This document shows, in pieces, positions 1 to 6,275 of a stretch of 9,044 nt of DNA (positions are counted from its first letter, which is position 1; each line of letters begins with the position of its first letter). This stretch comes from Planctomycetaceae bacterium. GTDB taxonomy: Bacteria; Planctomycetota; Planctomycetia; Pirellulales; Thermoguttaceae. The notes beneath the pieces were generated by a model, which saw only the letters and a list, made by a program, of their open reading frames with translations, was not told where the DNA came from and searched no databases. The position numbers were made by a program, and so were the translations under genes. The DNA lies in contig JAITKS010000233.1 in assembly GCA_031278315.1 (NCBI GenBank), positions 1 to 9,044 on the forward strand. The letters run 5' to 3'.

Positions 1-1296
1 TTAATCTAATCTTGATTGCGGTCCTTTTATGAATTGATAGAAAAATTCTGCGTTTGAATTGAATTTTGCTAATTTTGTCGTTAAAGTTTCCATTGCGTCA
101 CTTGGATTCCTTGACGATAGACCGCGTCGAATTAACGTAGCGGCATGCAGACTTTCGGGCGGTAATAATTTTTCTTCGCGCCGAGTTCCCGATTGACCGA
201 TATCAATAGCCGGCCAAATTCGTCTTTCTGCTAATTTTCGGTCTAGAACGAGTTCCATATTGCCCGTTCCCTTGAACTCTTGAAAAATTAAATCATCCAT
301 TCTACTTCCGGTTTCGATTAATGCTGTTCCTACAATAGTCAACGATCCTCCCTCTTCAAAAGCGCGTGCGGTTGCAAATAATTTTTTTGGGATGTCCATC
401 GCCTTAATATCAACACCGCCCGACATAGTTCGTCCCGTATTGCCGACCCATTTGTTGAAAGCACGAGCTAATCTTGTAATAGAATCGAGCAATAGAAAAA
501 CATCTTTGCCCATTTCAGCTAACCGTCTGCATCGTTCAATCACGAGTTGCGCTAAACGAACATGCGATTCGATTTCACGGTCTAAACTACTCGCAACGAC
601 CTCCGCATTAACGGCACGTCTGAAATCTGTAACTTCTTCCGGCCGCTCGTCAATTAACAAAATAATCACTTTAATACTTGGATAATTTTTAACGATCGCC
701 TGACTAATATGATGCAATAAAACAGTCTTACCGCTTCTTGGCGGTGCAACTATTAATGCACGTTGCCCTTTACCAAGCGGAGTCAAAATGTCCATGACTC
801 TAGTTGTCAAAGGTTGCGTACCGGTTTCAAGACGCAGCCACTCTTCAGGATTGATTGGCGTCCGTTCATCGAATTGTTTAATCGACGGATAATCATCCGG
901 CTGCATCCCGTCGATATCTAAAAGCTCGCGAACCCGCGGACCTTGAGATTTCGTTCCCGGTTGTATTATACCTCTGATCATTACACCTTCACGGAATCCA
1001 TACTTCTCGATCATGCTGCCGGGAACGAAAGGATCCGTAATGATTCGTGCATAATCATTACTAGGCAAACGGAGAAATCCGTAACCGTTCGGATGCAGCT
1101 CCAAAGCTCCGCTAACTTCATAAAAGCCTTCGGAATCTTCTATGCCTTGTTTTGCTTTTATGTCGTCGTATTTGGCTAACGTACCAACAACTCCAATATT
1201 AGGAGCCGGTCTGGTACGGCCTGTTCCATTTTGACGGAAACGGTTGTTGTTATTGTTGTTATTTCGACGACTATCATTGGATATTTTCTTTTGCAT
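1..1296 (-). CDS. rho: Transcription termination factor Rho
   Basis: Complete 431-residue Rho, the hexameric RNA-dependent ATPase and translocase that ends transcription of untranslated RNA. Residues 1-55 are basic and Asn-rich, with seven consecutive Asn at 12-18, and take the place of the helical N-terminal domain of E. coli Rho. An RNA-binding OB fold follows (about 58-140) with GYGFLR at 71-76. The ATPase core shows Walker A APPRSGKT (184-191), DERPEEVTD with the catalytic Glu (216-224), Walker B DVFLLLDS (265-272), a Q-loop around SGGVD (292-296) and an R-loop around ALIETGSRMDD (325-335). The Arg of SGTR (R372) aligns with arginine finger R366 of E. coli. The length is close to the usual 420 or so, so the enzyme is probably active. 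The ATG at 1296 is supported by an AAGGTG ribosome site seven bases upstream. The stop codon is the first three bases of the window, so nothing downstream can be seen. Identity is near certain. Confidence 0.98.
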   Translation of the reverse strand: MQKKISNDSRRNNNNNNNRFRQNGTGRTRPAPNIGVVGTLAKYDDIKAKQGIEDSEGFYEVSGALELHPNGYGFLRLPSNDYARIITDPFVPGSMIEKYGFREGVMIRGIIQPGTKSQGPRVRELLDIDGMQPDDYPSIKQFDERTPINPEEWLRLETGTQPLTTRVMDILTPLGKGQRALIVAPPRSGKTVLLHHISQAIVKNYPSIKVIILLIDERPEEVTDFRRAVNAEVVASSLDREIESHVRLAQLVIERCRRLAEMGKDVFLLLDSITRLARAFNKWVGNTGRTMSGGVDIKAMDIPKKLFATARAFEEGGSLTIVGTALIETGSRMDDLIFQEFKGTGNMELVLDRKLAERRIWPAIDIGQSGTRREEKLLPPESLHAATLIRRGLSSRNPSDAMETLTTKLAKFNSNAEFFYQFIKGPQSRLD

Positions 1297-1303
1297 TTAG
1301 AAA

Positions 1304-1309
1304 CACCTT
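1304..1309 (-). promoter_or_regulatory. Ribosome binding site of rho, inside a small hairpin
   Basis: Read on the minus strand, AAGGTG lies seven bases before the rho ATG and fixes that start. Its GGTG can pair with CACC (1313-1316) across a five-base loop, so the site sits in a weak four-pair hairpin that could limit initiation. The pairing is seen in the sequence; control by it is inference. Confidence 0.6.
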
Positions 1310-1330
1310 GTTGGTGATGTTTATAAGAGT

Positions 1331-1375
1331 ACCGTATCGGTTTTCGAACTCAATGATAAGTTGTACTGATACGGT
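1331..1375 (-). promoter_or_regulatory. Inverted repeat in the rho leader
   Basis: Arms ACCGTATCGGT (1331-1341) and ACTGATACGGT (1365-1375) are complementary over 11 positions with one mismatch (a possible wobble), leaving a 23-base loop. It lies 35 bases upstream of the rho start, next to the hairpin that holds the ribosome site. In E. coli, rho is autoregulated through its leader, so this is a reasonable place for control, but no mechanism can be read from the sequence. It could also be a protein operator. Confidence 0.45.
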
Positions 1376-2588
1376 CGCAAACATACACAAGTTAAAATCT
1401 GACCCCTCTACCCTTCTTAAAGAAAACGGGGTAATAAAGTTAAAATTTACGATTCGCCTCCGACGAGGAAACAAATCTGCCAAAAAAATCACTAATTCAA
1501 AAAATAATAAATCAAAAACATAAATCAAAAAACAACTGTCCAAACCATATAAAATTTTAGCTATACGAAACGTACTATGAATCAAAATACAAATTCAATA
1601 ATACAAAAACGCAAAAGCCGGATTTCAGATAAGTAAGCAAACAACTCTAACTGAAAATTCAAGTAAGAGCTGTTAATGTCTCTCGATTTATTGATCTTTA
1701 CCGATTTATTATTAAATGAAAAAAACAGGTTAAAAAATACTTTTTGTTGTTGCCGATTTATTTTTGAGTTTGTTGACTGCAATTTCATTTCAATTACGTA
1801 AAATTACAAAGTCTGAAAAATTTTTTTGACTAAATTTACGTTATCGTGAAAAAAAATACACAGCTATTTTATGTTGTTCACACTTGAATTAACTGCTGAT
1901 CTAGTTGAATAATTTTTTTGTTTTTAATTCAAAGTGTAAACAAAAAGTCTAAAATTTAATTTGTTGTCGATTACGGTATGATTCGGGATTAAATTATTTC
2001 GCAATTGAATTAACTTCAACTTCTGCCCAATTGCCTATCGCGGATATAGCGAATATTGTACGGATAAATATGCAAAAATGTGATTTCAAAATTACTAATG
2101 GATAATGGATTCCGGTATTCTATACGGTTCATACAATTAATTTCGATTATAAAAAAGTGTGTTCAAAAACCGCTTGGTAATAAACAAGCGAATAGTAGTT
2201 GACGAATATATTAAAAGTATAAACTGGTTTAAAATGCATCTGATTTCCTGAATCCGATACTTCTGATTGATATTATTTAACGTGATTGATTCCGCTGTTA
2301 AGGAAATATTATAGAGCTGGCAGACAAATAATTGTTTTGAAAATTATGATCGGATTACATTTACAATTTGTTAATTCGATGTTTGATTCTTTGAAGTCAA
2401 TCTGATTCAATTGCAGAGTGTATTGAGTTAAGTGAATGAAGCGGACAGTTGGTTTGATTGTTAGTTGAACCATTTCTTGTATTTTATTATCAGCGATTTG
2501 AGCCGGTTAGCTTGCAGTTTTTTCTAAATAAAAATTATTTTTTACTTACTTTGTTACCTTGCAGACATTCTGTTTAGGCTAAAACTAA
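1376..2588. other. AT-rich stretch upstream of rho, no gene seen
   Basis: About 1.2 kb with no supportable gene. The rho promoter should lie in the first few hundred bases, but no convincing -35/-10 pair stands out on the minus strand. Small structures are present: CCTC/GAGG arms at 1457-1468, ACCCC/GGGGT arms at 1402-1406 and 1428-1432 flanked by two copies of GTTAAAAT (1391 and 1439), and a six-pair hairpin CGCTTG/CAAGCG at 2171-2190. Open frames here are short, composed of AT-rich codons and unlike any family I know. Confidence 0.6.
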
Positions 2589-2747
2589 TTGCATGAACAA
2601 ACTATCACAACTAATATTCATGAAATTTTTTCAACTGCTTTTACGTTAATTTTCGGTTCAAGCCGCCTGATTACCGCACGGAAAACAGGTTTTACCGAAT
2701 ACGAACTTGCCCGAATTTTATCGGACGATACGTATAAAGGGGATTAG
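2589..2747 (+). pseudogene. Possible remnant of a NACHT/NPHP3-like protein
   Basis: An open frame of 52 codons without a credible start (bounded upstream by TAA at 2586) ends at TAG 2745-2747. Its second half is locally GC-richer than its surroundings and reads LITARKTGFTEYELARIL. This resembles the 'LI.AAR.GLTE.EL..LL' segment that closes the helical region after the NTPase domain in bacterial NACHT, NPHP3-like and related TPR or WD40 ATPases. Nothing comparable continues on either side, so if the match is real this is a gene fragment left by deletion. The resemblance is from memory and rests on about 18 residues. A chance frame remains quite possible. Confidence 0.3.
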
Positions 2748-3088
2748 TAATAGTATATATATAGTAATATTTTTGCTGGTCTGATGATGAATAAATTTAT
2801 TCTTATGTTTGCAAATTGACCATTTTGAAGACATAACTCAAGATAGTTTTGAGTAAAATTAAACTGCTCACATTTAAGTTTGAGGAAGTATAGCAAGCGT
2901 TTCATGCCGTCGCAATTTGATGATAACTTTTGTTAATTTTGTCAACCATCAAACATGAAGTTGGTAAATAGTACACAATCTCTGAATCTTGTCAATAGTA
3001 CCTTTTGACTTTTAAGCAAATATGAGGGTATTTTTGAAAAATTTTTAATAATTATTTTTGCAAAACCCAAATATTGCGGCAAAAGATT

Positions 3089-3150
3089 AAATTTAAGATT
3101 TAAAATTTAAGATTTAAAATTTGAGTTTTGAGATTTGAAATTTGAAATTT
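3089..3150. repeat. AT-rich 14-bp (double heptad) tandem repeat
   Basis: Two exact copies of AAATTTAAGATTTA (3089-3102, 3103-3116) are followed by two diverged copies (3117-3130, 3131-3144) and a partial one. Each unit is itself two related heptamers. The tract runs straight into AGTAATATAT (3151-3160), a motif repeated near the right end of the window. Confidence 0.75.
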
Positions 3151-3193
3151 AGTAATATATCTGTGGAATTTTTTTTGACAGGATAAACAAGAT

Positions 3194-3221
3194 AGTGGTT
3201 AGTGGTTAGTGGTTAGTGGTT
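3194..3221. repeat. Heptamer AGTGGTT x4
   Basis: Four perfect head-to-tail copies of AGTGGTT plus a partial AGTT. It is a pure tract, so copy number should change by replication slippage. Confidence 0.9.
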
Positions 3222-3319
3222 AGTTCGCATGCGGAGATTAGCACGGATTCTAAAGTTCAAATCACTAATCAACTAAGTGATGGTTTCAAGTTTTGATTCT
3301 TTTTAATTTATTATTTAAA

Positions 3320-3361
3320 AATCCTGTCAATCTTGTAATCTTGTAATCTTGTAATCCTGTC
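3320..3361. repeat. Octamer AATCTTGT/AATCCTGT x5
   Basis: The order is AATCCTGTC (3320-3328), three perfect copies of AATCTTGT (3329-3352), and AATCCTGT (3353-3360) followed by C and a run of seven A. The central copies differ from the outer ones by one C-to-T change. Confidence 0.85.
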
Positions 3362-3440
3362 AAAAAAACAACAAAACTAAAGATGCGGTCGAACCGTATA
3401 TTTAGACGTTTTTTGTAAAAAAAATAGTGCCGGCAAGACA

Positions 3441-3507
3441 CCTGCGTTCCTTTTAAAATTAGTTTTTAGAAATTGTCTCAATTAAAAAATATTCTTGAGA
3501 ACGCAGG
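3441..3507. other. Long imperfect hairpin, 67 bases
   Basis: Arms CCTGCGTTC (3441-3449) and GAACGCAGG (3499-3507) pair perfectly over nine bases. Between them, AATTG/CAATT around a TCT loop, flanked by T-rich and A-rich stretches, can extend the structure inward. The GC-rich arms contrast with the AT-rich surroundings. No gene is close on either side, so it is not an obvious terminator of anything visible; it could be a structured RNA or a palindromic repeat. Confidence 0.45.
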
Positions 3508-3725
3508 GAAATTATTTATTTAATTTTCGTAAAAAAGCAAATTGTCCACTTTGAATTAAAAATGAAACGCAAGACAAAAAACTTAATTGTCTATTTAAAT
3601 TGCGAGTAAGGTCTAATTTGCACTGCAAAAATCATAATTTATCAATAAAATGATTAATATCTTTTTAGTATGACTTTATGTATTCTACGATCTAAAAATC
3701 TGATTTTGGCAGTTTGGGGTGTCAA

Positions 3726-3752
3726 TTGACATTTTGTATTTTTTGTTATAAT
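3726..3752 (+). promoter_or_regulatory. Consensus-like sigma-70 promoter
   Basis: TTGACA (3726-3731) and TATAAT (3747-3752) are both perfect consensus hexamers, with a 15-base spacer, somewhat shorter than the ideal 17. Such a pair can arise by chance in AT-rich DNA, and the -10 preferences of the host's sigma factors are unknown. No proper gene follows for more than 1.1 kb, so if active it would drive a small RNA or a very short peptide. Confidence 0.4.
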
Positions 3753-3761
3753 ACTTCGCAG

Positions 3762-3787
3762 TAGGTCAATGTGGTGATATTGACCTA
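3762..3787 (+). other. Perfect 9-bp hairpin just downstream of the promoter
   Basis: TAGGTCAAT (3762-3770) and ATTGACCTA (3779-3787) are perfect complements around an eight-base loop, starting about ten bases after the TATAAT. It would form the 5' end of any transcript from that promoter, or could be an operator. A second weak hairpin (TCAGTC/GGCTGA around five T) and a 19-codon frame without a ribosome site (3818-3877) follow. Confidence 0.45.
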
Positions 3788-4176
3788 ATTGATCAGTCTT
3801 TTTGGCTGAATTGATTTATGAAAATTGGTCATTTGAGCCGATTTTATATAATTGACTGGTCAAAAGTCCGTATTTGAATAAACTTTTTAGCAAATTATTT
3901 TCACTTGTTGTTTTTACTGCCGAATGCGGCAATTCGCTGTCAAAATAAAATAACTATATCACTTAAAATAATTTACATACAAAAACGTGAAAATTTATGC
4001 TAAAATATCACCAAAACATTACAAGAAACAAAAATTATTACCGATTATTATTTTTTTATCTACAAAATTGTAACCAAAAATTGTAATTAACAAAATGTCC
4101 TTTGTTGATAACAGTCACACTGGAGTAACCCAACGACAAAAGCTAACTGCCCCAAAACATATTTTTTAGACAGAAT

Positions 4177-4272
4177 GATAAATTAAAATTATCGGCTAAT
4201 TTTGGTTAATTTTATCCTCGAGTTAACACAAATTTTCACGAAAAAAAATTCGGCGGTTATTTCGTGAAAATT
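4177..4272. other. Two adjacent inverted repeats
   Basis: The first pairs GATAAATTAA (4177-4186) with TTAATTTTATC (4206-4216), with one bulge. The second is a perfect 13-bp inverted repeat, AATTTTCACGAAA (4231-4243) and TTTCGTGAAAATT (4260-4272), around a 16-base loop containing CGGCGG. The second is the longest perfect palindrome I found in the window. No T-run follows on either strand, so it is not a standard terminator. Confidence 0.6.
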
Positions 4273-4297
4273 CACCAGATTAAAAAAGATTTTTTTA

Positions 4298-4345
4298 GAA
4301 ATCGTTTACCATGATTATGATTTTTTTATCCTTTAAGACGATTTC
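4298..4345. other. 8-bp inverted repeat
   Basis: GAAATCGT (4298-4305) and ACGATTTC (4338-4345) are perfect complements 32 bases apart. A smaller palindrome TAAAAAA-GAT-TTTTTTA lies just before it (4281-4297). Together with the preceding pair this makes a run of structures over about 170 bases. Confidence 0.4.
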
Positions 4346-4924
4346 GTTTTTTAATTTACGATAATAATATCCGGCTAATTTATTTTTTTCGGTTTAACCG
4401 TTTTTCAAATTTGACGATAAACGGAAATAAATTAAAACTTTATGCTGCTCTTACTTTAGGATTTCGGTAATTTAGATTTAACAATCGGAATAATCCGAAG
4501 GTATTCAACAGAAAATTAAAGTACGAACAGTTTAGAATTTGCGTAATTTGGCTTGCGGTGCGAAATAATATTTTTTGCTCCGCTCGCCCGAATATAATTA
4601 GAGGCATTTCGTTGTGACGTATTGCTATGATTTGCATTTTGGACAAATTATTCAACTTGTGGTAACTCCAACAACTCCATGAAGAACAGCTTTATCCTAC
4701 TTATTTTAGAATCTTTAGATTTTAAGTTGTTTGTATATGAAATTTCCGTAGGCGTTTTATATTCACCTATCGAATAGCAAGTTTTAATGAAATGTTTTAT
4801 AGAACCGCCGCAGTCCAATTTCAAACAACCGCAAAGGATAAAGTCAATTCAAGTGCGAACCGTTCAAGCTCAAGCTTACTATGTCAACTTACGACTTGTT
4901 TAACACAATACCATAAATAATCAC
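4346..4924. other. Non-coding stretch before the TetR gene
   Basis: No supportable gene. A 71-codon minus-strand frame (4440-4655) has only a TTG start without a ribosome site and no recognisable domain, though its DNA is somewhat GC-richer than the neighbouring gap and might be an old coding fragment. CGGCTAATTT occurs here (4372-4381) and in the hairpin region (4193-4202). The tetR promoter must lie near the right end but is not clear. TTGTTTAACACAA (4896-4908) is an imperfect palindrome close to the tetR start. Confidence 0.5.
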
Positions 4925-5581
4925 ATGGCTAGGTCATCTTTAGAAACACGTAATGCCATATTGAACACGGCATGCGAACTTTTCGGAGAATATGGTTTTG
5001 ATGCAGTTTCGACCAGAATGATCGCAGACAAAGCGGGCGTCAATTTGGGCGGTATTCATTACCATTTTGGCAGCAAAGCTGGTTTGTATGAAGAAGCACT
5101 CAAAATGGCACATAATTTAGAACCGCCGCTTTCGATAGAACGTTTACTCGAAGAAATGCCGGATTTGTTAAGTACTCCGGCAGGTAAAGCGCATGCGGTT
5201 TATCGTGTCGTTACCGATTTTTTCAGACGGCAACCACTGAAAATTGAAAGCTGGAGGCGAAATATACTTTTCCGTGAATTGATCAAGCCGTCAGAATGTT
5301 ACTTAAAAATTCATGAAGATTACAATATTAAAGCAAGCGAAAGTATGCTGAACCTATACTTTACACTTGTACCGGATGGTAATCTCGCCGACGCTTGTAC
5401 GTGGATAAGTTATCCAACTTCGCAAGTCATTTTTTATATTTCAGGTAACGCTTTGAACAAAAAATTACTTGATGAAGTAACTTTAGATAACCTTTATCAG
5501 AGCGTCATAAAAACTACAATTCGCGCAATGATTTTATTGCTCGACTTACCGGTTCCGGCTTTGTTACAGAGTAACAAATAA
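4925..5581 (+). CDS. TetR/AcrR-family transcriptional regulator
   Basis: A complete 218-residue one-component regulator, expected to bind DNA as a dimer and release it on binding a small ligand. The N-terminal helix-turn-helix is typical: an AILNTACELFGEYGFDAVS helix, MIADKAGVNLGGIHYHFGS with the recognition helix at about 40-46, then KAGLYEEAL. The C-terminal domain (about 65-210) is all-helical and resembles the CerR/CecR (DUF1956) type by length and by the ILFREL segment at 115-119, but this is only moderate. The start is firm: an in-frame TAA lies at 4901 and no other ATG intervenes. There is no Shine-Dalgarno sequence, so translation may be weak or leader-independent. The gene is isolated, with no efflux or enzyme gene nearby to suggest its target. 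An imperfect palindrome at 4896-4908 could be an autoregulatory operator. The ligand is unknown. Confidence 0.93.
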   Translation: MARSSLETRNAILNTACELFGEYGFDAVSTRMIADKAGVNLGGIHYHFGSKAGLYEEALKMAHNLEPPLSIERLLEEMPDLLSTPAGKAHAVYRVVTDFFRRQPLKIESWRRNILFRELIKPSECYLKIHEDYNIKASESMLNLYFTLVPDGNLADACTWISYPTSQVIFYISGNALNKKLLDEVTLDNLYQSVIKTTIRAMILLLDLPVPALLQSNK

Positions 5582-5599
5582 ATTGATTGGCTAATCAAT
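5582..5599 (+). other. Small hairpin directly after the TetR stop
   Basis: ATTGATT (5582-5588) and AATCAAT (5593-5599) pair over seven bases around GGCT. It is AT-rich and has no T-run, so a weak terminator or mRNA end-protecting structure at most. Confidence 0.3.
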
Positions 5600-5620
5600 C
5601 AATTGGACAATTGACAGATC

Positions 5621-5710
5621 GATTTTAATCGATTGATTTTGTTCGATTGATTTTAATCGATTGACTTTAATCGATTGACTTTAATCGATTGATTTTAATC
5701 GATTGATTGA
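5621..5710. repeat. 14-bp tandem array, six copies
   Basis: Six head-to-tail copies of GATTTTAATCGATT run from 5621 to 5704: copies 1, 3 and 6 are identical, copies 4 and 5 carry one T-to-C change, and copy 2 has GTTC in place of AATC. A partial copy ends the array. Each standard unit includes the perfect palindrome AATCGATT, so the array is also a series of evenly spaced two-fold sites. It begins 40 bases after the TetR stop. Confidence 0.92.
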
Positions 5711-5792
5711 TTTATGTAACTCGCCTAAAAATCGGATATGATAAATTTGAACAGCAGATTTATACAACTCGTAATATGATTTTCGGCTATTC

Positions 5793-5818
5793 AACAGCTT
5801 TTATTAAAAAGCTGTTTT
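5793..5818 (+). terminator. Terminator-like hairpin after the TetR region
   Basis: AACAGCTTTT (5793-5802) and AAAAGCTGTT (5807-5816) form a perfect ten-bp stem with loop ATTA, followed by two more T before CC. The stem is strong but the T-tract is short, so efficiency is uncertain. It lies about 210 bases after the tetR stop and well before the sigma gene, suiting the end of the tetR transcript. Confidence 0.5.
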
Positions 5819-6197
5819 CCGATTAGATACGACTAGATAATCAATCGGCTTGAACCGAAATTTACAGTGCGAAAAAAAATTAAAATGTGTTTGGTATACA
5901 GCTATCAAAAAAAACTATGTGAATGAAATTTTCGCGGCTAGACATACATTGTAATTGCTGATTGTAATTGCTGATTGTAATTGTTCATTCGTTAGTATTT
6001 TCGATGCATGCGGTTTATTAGCGGCACGAATGTTAAGGTAGATTAGGTATAACAAGATACTTGTCAAATACAAATGGTGAATACCGGAATTTATATGATA
6101 AGGTTTACGTAACGTTTTTTCAGGTATTTCACTTCAACTCGTCGAACAAAAGACATCAAAAAAATGTTTAACAAAATGATCCTAAGGACGGAGAATA
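5819..6197. other. Intergenic region and sigma gene leader
   Basis: No gene is seen. It holds the 13-bp repeat at 5948-5986 and should contain the promoter of the sigma gene. TTGTCA at 6061 is a possible -35, but the nearest good -10 (TATGAT, 6094-6099) is too far away. With the 12-codon frame downstream, the untranslated leader could be 150 bases or longer. Confidence 0.4.
5948..5986. repeat. 13-bp tandem repeat, three copies
   Basis: Two exact copies of ATTGTAATTGCTG (5948-5960, 5961-5973) are followed by a third whose last three bases read TTC (5974-5986). Confidence 0.9.
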
Positions 6198-6236
6198 ATG
6201 TTAGTTCCACGGATGATCGAGGATTTTGCACAATAG
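6198..6236 (+). CDS. Possible 12-residue leader peptide upstream of the sigma gene
   Basis: The frame reads MLVPRMIEDFAQ then TAG. It is preceded by AAGGA (6184-6188, nine bases from the ATG) and GGAG (6190-6193, four bases), one of the better ribosome sites in the window, and is bounded upstream by an in-frame TAA at 6183, so the short length is not an artefact of start choice. The stop lies 39 bases before the sigma ATG. Its translation could couple to, or tune, expression of the sigma factor. There is no run of one amino acid codon as in classical attenuators. It could still be a chance frame behind a purine-rich stretch. Confidence 0.35.
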   Translation: MLVPRMIEDFAQ

Positions 6237-6263
6237 GAAAAGAGATATTTTCAAGTCCGTTAC

Positions 6264-6270
6264 AGGAGGG
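6264..6270 (+). promoter_or_regulatory. Strong ribosome binding site of the sigma gene
   Basis: AGGAGGG lies five bases before the ATG at 6276 and nearly matches the full anti-Shine-Dalgarno complement. It fixes the start and contrasts with the TetR gene, which has none. Confidence 0.9.
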
Positions 6271-6275
6271 TCACC

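Larger units (their letters stand above)
3169..3368. repeat. 200-bp segment bounded by inverted repeats
   Basis: The left end TTTTTTTGACAGGAT (3170-3184) is the exact reverse complement of ATCCTGTCAAAAAAA (3354-3368), and the match continues imperfectly for about eight more bases inward (ACAAGAT against ATCTTGT). The interior has no reading frame and holds two short tandem repeats, one near each end. This is the shape of a small non-autonomous mobile element, but I see no flanking target duplication and no transposase, and part of the right arm lies within a tandem repeat. A product of simple-sequence growth is an alternative. Confidence 0.4.

Noticed and set aside
1274..1585. 103-codon minus-strand frame overlapping the rho start
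   Set aside because: It overlaps rho by 23 bases, has no ribosome site, no recognisable domain and a composition dictated by AT-rich DNA; the rho leader structures explain the region better.
2199..2223. TTGACG...TATAAA as a promoter
   Set aside because: The 13-base spacer is too short for a working -35/-10 pair.
3383..3414. ATGCGGT/ACCGTAT hairpin with a later T-run as a terminator
   Set aside because: The T-run starts about ten bases after the stem, and no gene lies upstream on this strand to be terminated.
4390..4405. CGGTTTAACCG followed by five T as a terminator
   Set aside because: The palindrome leaves no room for a loop, so in RNA only about three pairs could form.
4440..4655. 71-codon minus-strand frame
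   Set aside because: Only a TTG start without a ribosome site, no family resemblance and no supporting neighbours. Mentioned only as a possible old fragment.
4787..4903. 38-codon frame (MKCFIEPPQ...) in the same phase as the TetR gene and ending at the TAA before it
   Set aside because: It has no ribosome site and no known match, and an in-frame stop precedes it at 4775-4777. It might be an upstream peptide, but nothing supports translation.
5621..5710. The 14-bp array as plasmid-type iterons or a CRISPR array
   Set aside because: Units are adjacent without spacers, are shorter than CRISPR repeats or typical iterons, and there is no replication initiator gene, DnaA box cluster or cas gene.
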